Source of the DNA: Planomonospora_B alba
Lineage (GTDB): Bacteria; Actinomycetota; Actinomycetes; Streptosporangiales; Streptosporangiaceae
Length of the DNA stretch: 64,000 bases
Assembly (NCBI RefSeq): GCF_039534085.1
Contig: NZ_BAAAUT010000036.1
Span: forward strand, 16,579 to 80,578
Direction of reading: 5' to 3'
Shown in pieces: positions 50,864 through 59,690 of the stretch (position 1 is the stretch's first letter; each line of letters starts with the position of its first letter). The notes beneath the pieces were generated by a model. That model worked only from the letters and a program-made list of their open reading frames with translations. It ran no database searches and was not told where the DNA came from. A program made the translations under genes and the position numbers.

Positions 50864-52594
50864 TCAGGAGCCGCGGGGCCGCCAGTCCCCCCGGTCGACG
50901 TTCAGCGTCTCCGGGGTGTGCAGGCGGACCATCGTGCGGGCCACCCCCTTGGGGACGCGGCCGGGGGTGAGCAGCGAGACGACCGCCATGACGAGGAAGG
51001 CGATCGGGACGGTCCAGGCGGCCGGCTGTGCCAGCAGGGCCCCGGCCCAGCCGCCGATGGGGCCGGCGACGATCGTGGCGAGCACCGCCGCGCTGGCCAG
51101 TCCCCCGCCGGCCAGCAGACCCGCCAGCGCGCCGGCGTCGGTGAACCTCCGCCACCAGATGCCGAGCACCAGCAGCGGGCAGAACGACGAGGCGGCGACC
51201 GCGAAGGCCAGGCCCACCACGTCGGCCACCGGGAGCGAGCGCGTCGCGGTGGCCAGCGCCAGCGGGACGAGCACCGCGAGCACGGTCGCCACCCGGAACG
51301 AGCGCACGCCGCCGCGCAGGATGTCCTGCCCGATCACTCCGGCCACCGAGACCGTCAGCCCGGAGGAGGTGGACAGGAACGCGGCGAACGCCCCGGCCGT
51401 CACCAGCGCCGACAGCAGGTCGCCGGCCGTCCCCCCGACCAGCCGTCCCGGCAGGGTCAGCACCACCGCGTCGGTCCGGCCGGTCATCAGCAGTTCGGGG
51501 GCGTAGATCCGGCCGAGCGCGCCGTAGATCGCCGGCAGCAGGTAGAAGGCGCCGAGCAGCGAGAGCACCACCAGCGTGGTACGGCGGGCCGCCCGGCCGT
51601 CCGGGTTGGTGTAGAAGCGGACCAGCACGTGGGGCAGGCCCATGGTGCCGAGGAAGGTGGCCAGGATCAGCGAGTAGGTGGAGTACAGCGGATGGTCCCT
51701 GCTCTCCAGCGGCAGCGCCCACTGCCGGTCGGTGAGCGCGGGCAGGTTCTCGGCGTGCGGTACGGCGGCGCCCGCCGGGAAGACGATGACCGCGCCGTGG
51801 GCGACGGCGTGCCGCCCGGGGGCCAGCGTGAGCGGCGTCTGCGTGTGGGAGCGGCCGTCCAGGCGCCCGGTGACCGTCACCGCGACGGGCGCGTCCACCC
51901 GCACGGTGACGTCCGTGGCGACGGTGACCGTGGTCCTCTCGGCGAAGACGGGGGGCCTGTCCCCGTCCGGGGACGGGGCGCCGTCGGCCCGCCAGGCCAG
52001 CAGCAGGAACACCACGGGCAGGGCGAGCGCGGTGAGCTTGAGCCAGTACTGGAAGGCCTGCACGAACGTGATGGAGCGCATGCCGCCCGACAGCACGTTG
52101 ACCGCGACGACGACCGCCACCAGCAGGCCTCCGGCCCAGGCGGGCGCCCCGGTGATCGTGCGCAGCACCAGCCCGGCGCTCTGGAACTGCGGCATGAGGT
52201 ACAGCCAGCCGATCAGCACCACGAGCACGCTGGCGCAGCGGCGCACGGTCATCGACTCCAGGCGGGCCTCGGCGAAGTCCGGCAGCGTGTAGGCGCCCGA
52301 GCGGCGCAGCGGCGCGGAGACCAGGACGAGCAGCACCAGGTAGCCGCCCGTCCAGCCGACCGGGAGCCAGAGCATGTCGGCGCCGTAGGCCAGGATCAGC
52401 CCGGCGATGCCGAGGAAGGAGGCGGCCGACAGGTACTCCCCGCCGATCGCGGAGGCGTTCCAGAGCGGCGAGACCGTGCGCGAGGCCACGTAGAAGTCGG
52501 AGGTCGTGCGCGACAGCCGCAGGCCGAACGCTCCGATGAGGACGGCGGCCAGCACCACGACCACGACGGCCGCGAGCCCGTAGGCGGTGTTCAC
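50864..52594 (-). CDS. Second sodium:solute symporter (ActP type) with a beta-rich insertion
   Basis: The 576-residue protein has the same helix plan and the phrases SDFYVASRTVSPLWNASAIGGEYLSAASFLGIAGL and GTMGLPHVLVRFYTNP as the first symporter. It has an extra hydrophilic region of about 85 residues near 200-290 (DVTVRVDAPVAVTVTGRLDG and HTQTPLTLAPGRHAVAHGA), which is beta-rich and likely sits outside the membrane. A similar insertion is known to me in some actinobacterial relatives, but its role is not. The start is GTG at 52594. A small membrane gene and a LytTR regulator lie directly upstream. Confidence 0.92.
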   Translation of the reverse strand: MNTAYGLAAVVVVVLAAVLIGAFGLRLSRTTSDFYVASRTVSPLWNASAIGGEYLSAASFLGIAGLILAYGADMLWLPVGWTGGYLVLLVLVSAPLRRSGAYTLPDFAEARLESMTVRRCASVLVVLIGWLYLMPQFQSAGLVLRTITGAPAWAGGLLVAVVVAVNVLSGGMRSITFVQAFQYWLKLTALALPVVFLLLAWRADGAPSPDGDRPPVFAERTTVTVATDVTVRVDAPVAVTVTGRLDGRSHTQTPLTLAPGRHAVAHGAVIVFPAGAAVPHAENLPALTDRQWALPLESRDHPLYSTYSLILATFLGTMGLPHVLVRFYTNPDGRAARRTTLVVLSLLGAFYLLPAIYGALGRIYAPELLMTGRTDAVVLTLPGRLVGGTAGDLLSALVTAGAFAAFLSTSSGLTVSVAGVIGQDILRGGVRSFRVATVLAVLVPLALATATRSLPVADVVGLAFAVAASSFCPLLVLGIWWRRFTDAGALAGLLAGGGLASAAVLATIVAGPIGGWAGALLAQPAAWTVPIAFLVMAVVSLLTPGRVPKGVARTMVRLHTPETLNVDRGDWRPRGS

Positions 52595-52700
52595 GCCGGG
52601 CCTTTGGTCCGGGCGGCGGCCCCGCCCCCGCCCCGTGCCTGACCCCGGGTGCCGCGCCGGGTCCCGGGGCGGGCCCGGGTCCCGGCCCCGGAGTCCCCGG

Positions 52701-53279
52701 TCAATGCCGCTCCATCAGGTCGGCGAAGTGGCGTTCGTTGCGCTCGGCCTGCCGTACGTAGAACCAGGCCCCGCCGACGAGGGCGGGGTAGACCAGTCCG
52801 GCGAGCACCGCCCACGGGAGCGGGACGCCCAGCAGGTGCAGCTCGCGCAGTTCGGGCACGAGCAGGAACAGCAGCGGCATGCTCCCCACCACGCAGGCGA
52901 GCACGGTGCACACGAACAACGCGAGCCGGAACTGGGTGCGCACCAAGGAGCGCATGTAGACCTCGCCCAGCCGGGTCTGCTCGTCGATCTCGCGGGTGGC
53001 GGGATACCGGGAGCGGCGCGCCGCCCGCGTCCTGGGGCTGGTCACGACCTCCCGGCGGGGGCGTTCGGCCGGCCGGACCAGCCGGTCGCCCACCCGCAGC
53101 GCCCGCTCGACGCGGCGCCGCTGGCCCGGGGCCCGCTCGGCGCCCCTGTCGCCCGCGGCCCGCCCGGCGGCCCCGCCGGAGGCGGTCGCGGCGTCCGCGC
53201 CGCCCGCGTCCTGCGGGCTCCCGCCCGGGTCCTCCCCCGCGTCCGGGCCGGCCGCGCCGCCGTCCCGTCCGGCGGTCAC
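52701..53279 (-). CDS. Small membrane protein paired with the second symporter
   Basis: The 192-residue protein has a long, low-complexity, Gly/Ala/Arg-rich N-terminus (about 1-90), then the helical stretch EIDEQTRLGEVYMRSLVRTQFRL and two membrane helices (about 115-140 and 152-175), ending AERNERHFADLMERH. It occupies the position of DUF485 in the first symporter unit, but its sequence is different. Its GTG start overlaps the stop of the response regulator (GTGA), so it is coupled to it. It ends 106 bases before the symporter start. A helper role for the symporter is inferred from position. Confidence 0.75.
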   Translation of the reverse strand: MTAGRDGGAAGPDAGEDPGGSPQDAGGADAATASGGAAGRAAGDRGAERAPGQRRRVERALRVGDRLVRPAERPRREVVTSPRTRAARRSRYPATREIDEQTRLGEVYMRSLVRTQFRLALFVCTVLACVVGSMPLLFLLVPELRELHLLGVPLPWAVLAGLVYPALVGGAWFYVRQAERNERHFADLMERH

Positions 53280-54037
53280 TCGGACCTGCCCTTGCGGGCC
53301 CGCCGCACCAGCAGGTCGCGCAGCTCGCGGGTGTGGCGGCGGCTGACCGGGATCTCGGTGCCGCCGACGCGGACCACGCAGCGGCCGGAGTCGATGTGCA
53401 GCTCGTCGATGTGCTTGACCGCGACCAGGTGGCTGCGGTGCACCCGGACGAAGCCCGCCGAGGCCCAGCGCTCCTCCAGCGTCGCCAGCGAGATGCGGAC
53501 CAGGTGGCTGCCCCCGGCGGTGTGCAGGCGGGCGTAGTCGCCCTGCGCCTCGACGTAGCGGACGTCGGTGCTGGAGACGAACCGGGTCACGCCGCCGAGC
53601 TCGACGGGGATCGTCTGCGGGTCGGCACGGCCGGCGCCGTCGGCGTCGGGGATCTCGGCCGAGACGCACACCCGCCGGATGGCCTCGGCGAGCCGTTCCG
53701 GCCGGACCGGTTTGAGCAGGTAGTCCTCGGCCTTGATCTCGAAGGCGTCCACGGCGTGCTCCTCGTAGGCGGTCACGAAGACCACCCGGGGCGGGTTCGC
53801 GAACTGCGACAGCAGCCTACCGAGCACCACCCCGTCCAGTCCGCGCATCCGGATGTCGAGGAAGACCGCGTCGATCGGCCGCCCGTCGGCGATGGCGCGG
53901 TCCAGCGCGCGCAGCGCCGCGGCCCCGTCCCGGGCGAGGGCCACCTCCTCGATGCGGGGGTCGTCCCGCAGCAGGTAGGCCAGGTCCTCCAGGGCGGGAA
54001 GCTCGTCGTCCACCGCCAGGACGCGCAGGCCGCTCAC
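53276..54037 (-). CDS. LytTR-family response regulator
   Basis: The 253-residue protein has a receiver domain (about 1-120) with phospho-acceptor Asp61 in AVFLDIRMRG, then a LytTR DNA-binding domain (about 150-250: VRYVEAQGDYARLHTAGG and VRVHRSHLVAVKHIDELH). These regulators often control symporters and are matched by LytS-type kinases with a 5TM or GAF sensor. The GTG start ends at 54037 with GGAGGAACGAG upstream. The matching kinase is at 55463-56659, with an MFS gene between. Confidence 0.93.
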   Translation of the reverse strand: MSGLRVLAVDDELPALEDLAYLLRDDPRIEEVALARDGAAALRALDRAIADGRPIDAVFLDIRMRGLDGVVLGRLLSQFANPPRVVFVTAYEEHAVDAFEIKAEDYLLKPVRPERLAEAIRRVCVSAEIPDADGAGRADPQTIPVELGGVTRFVSSTDVRYVEAQGDYARLHTAGGSHLVRISLATLEERWASAGFVRVHRSHLVAVKHIDELHIDSGRCVVRVGGTEIPVSRRHTRELRDLLVRRARKGRSE

Positions 54038-54093
54038 TCTCGTTCCTCCGGATCGTTCACCACGGAATCCCCTAAAGGGTGATGATTCAGACA

Positions 54094-55404
54094 TCACATG
54101 TCAACAGATTCCGGCCGGTCCAGCGCGCGCAGCAGGGCCCGGTGCCGGTACAGGGTCACCGAGAGCGGCACCATGAGCACCACCAGCGCGCCGCCGCAGG
54201 CCACCGCGACGGTCTGCAGGCCGTACAGGCGGGCCAGCAGGCCGCCAGCCAGCGCGCCGAGCGGCATCAGGCCCCACAGCAGCGTGCGGATCACCCCGAG
54301 CACGCGGCCGAACAGGTGCGGCGGGACCAGGGCCTGGCGCACCGACATGACCAGCACGTTCCACACCAGCAGCGACCCGCCGCCCAGCAGCATCGAGGCC
54401 GCCAGCGCCGCCGGGGACGGCAGGACGCCGATGAGCACGAAGCAGAGCCCGGGGAGCGTCAGCGCGACGGCCATCACCGCGGCCCGCGACCAGCGCCGCA
54501 CCAGCGCCGGCACGACCAGCCCGCCCACCACGCCGCCGACCCCGGAGGCCAGCATGAACCAGCCGTACGCGGCGGCGGGCAGCTTCAGCACGTCCGTCAC
54601 GTACAGCACCATCACCGCCGTCACCGCGGTGAACGCCGCCCCGGACAGGCCCGCCACGATGGTGAGCCCGCGGATCAGCCGGTGGTTCCAGAACCAGCGC
54701 ACCCCCTCGGCCATCTCCGCGCGCAGGTTCGCGGGGCGCTCCCCCTGCGGCTCGGCCCGGTAGCGGCCGGGCAGCAGGAGCAGCAGCACCCCGGCCAGCA
54801 GGAAGCCCAGCGAGTTCGCCAGGAACGGCAGCGCGGCGGCGGCGACGAACAGCGCGCTGGCCAGCGGGGCGCCGAGGAAGTTCTCGACGACGGTCGAGGC
54901 CGCCTCCATCCTGCCGTTCGCCTTCTCCAGCTGGTCGCGCCGGACCACCGCGGGCGTCATGGAGTGGGCGGCGTTGTCGTAGAGCGTCTCGACGGCGCCG
55001 AGCACGAAGGCCGCCGCGTAGAGCATCCACAGCGCCGCCTGCCCGGCCACCACCGCCACCGTGAGCAGGCCGACGACCGCGGCCCGCACGAGCTGCGCGG
55101 CGATCATCGCCCGGCGCCGGTCGAACCGGTCCACCAGCGCGCCGCTGAGGATCGCGAACAGCAGCCACGGCAGGATGGTCAGCGACGACACCGCCGCGAC
55201 GAGCACCGGGTCGCGGGTGAGGGTCACCGCCAGCAGGGGGAAGGCGACCCGGCCCACGCCGTCGGCGAGGTTGGAGACGGTGCTGGAGGAGAACAGCGTC
55301 CAGAACCGCCGCCCCAGCCCGTCCGGGGCCGGCCTCTCCCGCCCCGGCCTGGCGACCGGCCCTTCCCGCTCCGGGCCGGGGATGCCGGTACGGCTGGCGT
55401 TCAT
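54094..55404 (-). CDS. MFS transporter (EntS-like efflux type)
   Basis: The 436-residue protein has 12 predicted helices: FWTLFSSSTVSNLADGVGRVAF as the first, DRFDRRRAMIAAQLVRA as the loop 2-3 motif and ENFLGAPLASALFVAAAALPF in the fifth region. It resembles EntS/macrolide-type exporters. It lies between kinase and regulator genes of one two-component system with small gaps (56 and 58 bases), so it is likely in the same operon. The substrate is unknown. Confidence 0.9.
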   Translation of the reverse strand: MNASRTGIPGPEREGPVARPGRERPAPDGLGRRFWTLFSSSTVSNLADGVGRVAFPLLAVTLTRDPVLVAAVSSLTILPWLLFAILSGALVDRFDRRRAMIAAQLVRAAVVGLLTVAVVAGQAALWMLYAAAFVLGAVETLYDNAAHSMTPAVVRRDQLEKANGRMEAASTVVENFLGAPLASALFVAAAALPFLANSLGFLLAGVLLLLLPGRYRAEPQGERPANLRAEMAEGVRWFWNHRLIRGLTIVAGLSGAAFTAVTAVMVLYVTDVLKLPAAAYGWFMLASGVGGVVGGLVVPALVRRWSRAAVMAVALTLPGLCFVLIGVLPSPAALAASMLLGGGSLLVWNVLVMSVRQALVPPHLFGRVLGVIRTLLWGLMPLGALAGGLLARLYGLQTVAVACGGALVVLMVPLSVTLYRHRALLRALDRPESVDM

Positions 55405-55462
55405 CGCACCTCCGGGGTGGGGGACTGTCCCGCGCAGAGCATGCGGGACGGCGGAAGCGGGG

Positions 55463-56659
55463 TCAACGGGCCGAGACCCCGGGGCGGTACTTGGGCAGGC
55501 GCACGCTCACCTTGGTCCCCGCGCCCCGGCCGGTCTCCACCACCAGGCCGTACTCGTCGCCGTAGACCTGGCGGAGCCGCTCGTCGACGTTGGCCAGGCC
55601 CACTCCCCCGGTCCCCGACCGCTCGTCGGCGCGGCCGGCCAGGATGCGGCGCACCCGCTCGGGGTCCATGCCGACCCCGTCGTCCTCGACGCTGATCCGG
55701 CACTCGGCCCCCGCGTCCTCGGCGACGATCGAGATGCGGCCCACGCCGGGCTTGCTCTCCAGGCCGTGCCGTACGGCGTTCTCCACCAGCGGCTGCAGGC
55801 ACAGGAACGGCACCGCCACCGGCAGCACCTCCGGCGCGATCCGGAGCGTGACCTCCAACTGGTCGCCGAAGCGGGCCCGCTCCAGGGTCAGGTAGCGGTC
55901 GATGGAGCGCAGCTCCTCGGCGAGCGTGGTGAACTCCCCGTGCCGCCGGAAGGAGTAGCGGGTGAAGTCCGCGAACTCCAGCAGCAGCTCCCGGGAGCGG
56001 TCCGGATCGGAGCGGACGAAGCTCGCGATCGTGGTCAGCGAGTTGTAGATGAAGTGCGGGGAGATCTGCGCGCGCAGCGCCCGGACCTCCGCCTCCATCA
56101 GCCGGGTCCGGGAGCGGTCGAGCTCGGCCAGCTCCAGCTGCGAGTCGACCCAGTTGGCGACCTCGTGGGCGGCCCGGACCAGCCCCGCCGAGGCGTGCCC
56201 GCCGTAGGCCGCCAGCGAGCCGACCACCCGGCCGTCGGTGGTCAGCGGCACCACGACCGCGAAGCGGATCGGGCACTCCGGGAGGTCGCACGCGACGATC
56301 TCCGGGCCGAGGACCTGGGTGCGGCCGTCGGCCAGGGTCTTGCCGGCGTGCTCGAACGCCTGCTGGGCGTGGTGGTCGCCCGCGCCGTCGTAGACCAGGA
56401 GCCGCTCCTCGTCGGTGATCGCCAGCGCCGGGGAGCCGAGCAGCGCGCGCAGGTGCCGGGAGGCCTTCTGCGCGCCGGCCTCGGTCAGGCCGGCGCGCAG
56501 CGGCGGGGCGGCGAGGGAGGCGGTGTGCAGGGTCTCGAACGTGGCCCGCTCCGCCGGGCTGCTGCCCAGCTCCCGCCGCCCGCGCAGCACCCGCCAGAGC
56601 ACCAGGGCCGGGACGCCGACCAGGGCGATGACCAGCAGGACGGCGACGACGGGTTCCAC
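55463..56659 (-). CDS. LytS-type sensor histidine kinase
   Basis: The 398-residue protein has one N-terminal membrane helix (about 5-25), then a GAF-like domain (about 60-180, AITDEERLLVYDGAGDHH and VPLTTDGRVVGSLAAYGG), a His_kinase domain with the phospho-acceptor His in QISPHFIYNSLTTIASF and an HATPase domain ending GAGTKVSVRLP. It is the probable partner of the LytTR regulator. It has a soluble cytoplasmic sensor rather than a multi-span one, so it may sense a metabolite or redox state. The start GTG ends at 56659 behind CCGGGGC. Confidence 0.92.
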   Translation of the reverse strand: MEPVVAVLLVIALVGVPALVLWRVLRGRRELGSSPAERATFETLHTASLAAPPLRAGLTEAGAQKASRHLRALLGSPALAITDEERLLVYDGAGDHHAQQAFEHAGKTLADGRTQVLGPEIVACDLPECPIRFAVVVPLTTDGRVVGSLAAYGGHASAGLVRAAHEVANWVDSQLELAELDRSRTRLMEAEVRALRAQISPHFIYNSLTTIASFVRSDPDRSRELLLEFADFTRYSFRRHGEFTTLAEELRSIDRYLTLERARFGDQLEVTLRIAPEVLPVAVPFLCLQPLVENAVRHGLESKPGVGRISIVAEDAGAECRISVEDDGVGMDPERVRRILAGRADERSGTGGVGLANVDERLRQVYGDEYGLVVETGRGAGTKVSVRLPKYRPGVSAR

Positions 56660-56716
56660 GCCCCGGACCCTATCCGCACCCGCCCGCCCCGGGCGACCCC
56701 CGCCGGGGATCCGCCC

Positions 56717-56748
56717 GCCGCGGCCCCGCGTCCGGACGGGGCCGCGGC
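56717..56748 (-). terminator. Hairpin after the MMPL gene
   Basis: The 12-base-pair perfect stem GCCGCGGCCCCG/CGGGGCCGCGGC with an 8-base loop lies 7 bases beyond the MMPL stop. Confidence 0.6.
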
Positions 56749-56754
56749 GTCCGG

Positions 56755-58962
56755 TCAGACCCCCGCGGGGACCTTCTCCGCGTCGCGGTCGAGGTGCGCG
56801 CGCAGGCCCTCGCCCTCGATGTCCACGTTGGGCAGGGCGCGGTCCAGCCACCGGGGCAGCCACCAGGCGCGCTCGCCGAGCAGGGACATGACGGCCGGCA
56901 CGATCGTCATCCGGACCACGAAGGCGTCGATGGCGACGCCGAGGGCCAGGGCGAAGCCCATCGACTTGATGATCGCGTCGTCCATGAGCACGAAGCCGCC
57001 GAAGACGGAGATCATGATGAGCGCGGCGGCGGTGACGACGCGGCCGCCGTGGCCCATGCCGTTGACGGTGGCCTGCCGGGCGGTGTCGCCGTGCACGAAG
57101 TCCTCCCGCATCCGGGAGACCAGGAAGACCTGGTAGTCCATGGCGAGGCCGAACAGGATGCCGATGAGCAGGATCGGCAGGAAGCTGACCAGCGGGCCGG
57201 GCGTGTCCAGGCCGACCAGGTCGGCCAGGTGCCCCTCCTGGAAGACCGCGACGGTGATGCCGAAGGTGGCGCCGACGGTGAGCAGGAAGCCGAGGGCCGC
57301 CTTGACCGGGACGAGCACCGAGCGGAAGACCAGCATCAGCAGCAGGACGGACAGGCCCACGACGAGCAGCAGGTAGACGGGCAGGGCGTCCGAGAGCTTC
57401 TCGGAGATGTCGATGCCGACCGCGGTGACGCCGGTCAGGGCGACCTTCGCACCGGAGACGCCGGCGACCCGCTCGCGGATCTCGTGGACCATCGTCTCGG
57501 TGGCCTCGTCGGTCGGGCCGGTCTTGGGGATCACGCTCAGCAGCGCGGTGGTGCCCTCGGCGTTGAAGCCCTGCGGGGCGACGGCGAGGACTCCGGGCGT
57601 GCCCTGGATCAGGGTGGCGGCCTGCGCCACGGCCTGCTGCGCGGCCGGCGCGGAGTCGGCCGTGACGACGGCGACCAGGCGGCCGTTGAAGCCGGGGCCG
57701 AAGCCCTCGGCGGTGAGGTCGTAGGCCTGGCGCGCGGAGGAGCCGGCCGGCGCGGTTCCGGCGTCGGGCAGCGCCAGGCGCATGTCCGCCGCGGGGATGG
57801 CAAGCGCGCCCAGGGCGACCACGCCGGCGAGGATGAACGGGAGCCGGTGGTGGGTGACGAAGTACCCCCAGCGGAAGCCGAACGGGGGCCGCCCGCCGTT
57901 CTCTCCGCCGGTCTCCGCACCGCTCTTCGCACCGGCCTCCGGCGCGGCGGCGCGGTGCCTGCGGGGCAGGATGCGGCGGCCGGCGAAGCCGAGCAGGGCG
58001 GGCTGGAGCGTGATCGCCACGGCGACGGCGACGGCGACGGTGCCCGCGGCGGCCAGGCCCATGACGGTCAGGAACGGGATGCCGACCACCGCCAGGCCCG
58101 CCAGCGCGATGACCACGGTGGCGCCGGCGAAGACGACGGCCGATCCGGCGGTGCCGACGGCGCGCGCGGCGGCCTCCTCGGGCTCCAGCCCGTCGAGGAG
58201 GTTCTGCCGGTGCCGGGAGGTGATGAACAGCGAGTAGTCGATGCCGACGGCCAGGCCGAGCATGAGGGCGAGGACGGGGGCGGTGCTGGTCAGCTCGACG
58301 GTGCCGCTGAGGGCGTACAGGCCGGCCATGCCGGCGCCGACGCCGATGAGCGCGTTGAGCAGGGTCATGCCGGCCGCGACCAGCGACCCGAAGGTGATGA
58401 CGAGGACGATCGCCGCGACCGCGACGCCGAGGGCCTCGGTGGAGCCGATCTCCGGCTCGGCGGACGTCACCTCGCCGCCCGCCGCCACCCGCAGGCCGGT
58501 GCCCTCCGCGGCCGCGCCCACCTTCGCGTAGGCCTCGCGCTGGGCGTCGGTCACCTCGTCGCCGCGGGCGCTGAACTGCACCTGGATGAGGGCGTGGCGG
58601 CCGTCCGGGGAGACCGCCTTGGTCTGGAACGGGTCGAGGGCGGCCAGCACGCCGGGCAGGGCCGCGGCCTCCTTCACCAGCGCCTGGACGGTCGCGGCGT
58701 CCTGCCCGGAGGTCAGCTGCCGCCCCTCGGGGGCCGCGACGACGATGGTGCCGGTCGCCCCGGAGGCCTGGGGGAACTGCTCGGCCAGGGTGTCGAGCGC
58801 GCGCTGCGACTCGGTGCCGGGCATCGTGAAGTTGCTCGCCGTGGGGCCCATGAGGGCGACGGCGGCGCCGCCGAGGGCGGCCAGCAGGGCCAGCCACAGG
58901 GCGAGGACCATCCGCCGGTGGCGGAACGAGGCTCGGCCGAGCCGGTACAACAGGGTCGCCAT
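56755..58962 (-). CDS. MMPL/RND-family transporter under TetR control
   Basis: The 735-residue protein begins MATLLYRLGRASFRHRR and has the RND plan with two large loops and two helix bundles. GLAVGIDYSLFITSRHRQNL (about 240) and GLAMDYQVFLVSRMREDF (about 590) are the conserved helix-4/10-like motifs. It exports lipids, drugs or fatty-acid-like compounds. It starts 66 bases after the TetR gene on the same strand and shares its operon. It is not a close copy of the MMPL gene at 36464. Confidence 0.93.
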   Translation of the reverse strand: MATLLYRLGRASFRHRRMVLALWLALLAALGGAAVALMGPTASNFTMPGTESQRALDTLAEQFPQASGATGTIVVAAPEGRQLTSGQDAATVQALVKEAAALPGVLAALDPFQTKAVSPDGRHALIQVQFSARGDEVTDAQREAYAKVGAAAEGTGLRVAAGGEVTSAEPEIGSTEALGVAVAAIVLVITFGSLVAAGMTLLNALIGVGAGMAGLYALSGTVELTSTAPVLALMLGLAVGIDYSLFITSRHRQNLLDGLEPEEAAARAVGTAGSAVVFAGATVVIALAGLAVVGIPFLTVMGLAAAGTVAVAVAVAITLQPALLGFAGRRILPRRHRAAAPEAGAKSGAETGGENGGRPPFGFRWGYFVTHHRLPFILAGVVALGALAIPAADMRLALPDAGTAPAGSSARQAYDLTAEGFGPGFNGRLVAVVTADSAPAAQQAVAQAATLIQGTPGVLAVAPQGFNAEGTTALLSVIPKTGPTDEATETMVHEIRERVAGVSGAKVALTGVTAVGIDISEKLSDALPVYLLLVVGLSVLLLMLVFRSVLVPVKAALGFLLTVGATFGITVAVFQEGHLADLVGLDTPGPLVSFLPILLIGILFGLAMDYQVFLVSRMREDFVHGDTARQATVNGMGHGGRVVTAAALIMISVFGGFVLMDDAIIKSMGFALALGVAIDAFVVRMTIVPAVMSLLGERAWWLPRWLDRALPNVDIEGEGLRAHLDRDAEKVPAGV

Positions 58963-59028
58963 GAGAAATCCTTGCCGGGAATGTCGGGAAGAGTCGGTGG
59001 AAAGAGGCGGGTGGCGCGGGAGGGCGCG

Positions 59029-59580
59029 TCAGGAGCCGGGGACGTCCAGGGCGCGGGCCGCGCTCCGGACCAGGACCTCGCGCAGCTCGCCGGCGTCGAC
59101 GTCGGGCTGCTCCATGCAGGCGACCGGCACGCCGCCGAGCACCAGCAGCGCGGCGGCGCACGCCTGCGGGGTGCGGGAGCGCCCGGTCAGCGCCTCCCGG
59201 AGCCGCTCGGTCAGCTCGTGCACGCCGGCGAAGGCCGGGCGCTGGAGCAGCTCCGGGATGTCGCCGTACAGGACGGTGACCTCCCGGCGGAAGCGGAGCA
59301 CGAGGTCGACGTACCCCTCGACGGCCGCGGGCCGTACGGCCTCGTCGTCGAGGGCGGCCAGCCGGGCGTCGAGCGCGCGGAACGCCTCGACCGCGGGGGC
59401 CAGCAGCTCGGCCAGGATCGCGTCCTTGCCGTCGAAGTGGTACAGCAGCGCGGCCTTGGAGCAGCCGACCGCGCCGGCGATGTCCTGCAACGACGTGCCC
59501 TTGAAGCCCGCGGCGGCGAACAGCCTGGACGCCGCGGCCAGGATCTCCTCACGGGTGCTCGGACGAGCGCTGCGCGACAC
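59029..59580 (-). CDS. TetR-family repressor of the MMPL gene
   Basis: The 183-residue protein has the TetR helix-turn-helix at about 10-55 (REEILAAASRLFAAAGF and SLQDIAGAVGCSKAALLYHF). The C-terminal half is helical with one Cys pair possible. The GTG start ends at 59580 with GGAGGTGG upstream. The perfect inverted repeat just before the gene is the obvious operator, so autoregulation of the TetR-MMPL unit is very likely. Confidence 0.93.
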   Translation of the reverse strand: MSRSARPSTREEILAAASRLFAAAGFKGTSLQDIAGAVGCSKAALLYHFDGKDAILAELLAPAVEAFRALDARLAALDDEAVRPAAVEGYVDLVLRFRREVTVLYGDIPELLQRPAFAGVHELTERLREALTGRSRTPQACAAALLVLGGVPVACMEQPDVDAGELREVLVRSAARALDVPGS

Positions 59581-59605
59581 GGAACCACCTCCCCTCCCCA
59601 GGATG

Positions 59606-59642
59606 CCTGTCCGATCGGTCAGGGTCTGACCGATCGGACAGG
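59606..59642. promoter_or_regulatory. 37-base inverted repeat, TetR operator
   Basis: Two 17-base arms (59606-59622 and 59626-59642) are exact reverse complements with a GGT spacer. Each arm itself contains the palindrome CCGATCGG within GTCCGATCGGTCA. This double structure suggests two repressor dimers. It lies 26 bases before the TetR start, between it and the acyl-CoA dehydrogenase stop. Confidence 0.9.
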
Positions 59643-59690
59643 TTTCGGAGGTGGCTTATCTCACATTTCCGGAGATTCCTCCCGGCCGGC

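Noticed and set aside
55463..59161. A long frame that would extend the LytS-type kinase through the MMPL region
   Set aside because: The added part is a shadow of the MMPL gene in another frame with Arg/Pro-rich nonsense, and a good GTG start with ribosome site exists at 56659.
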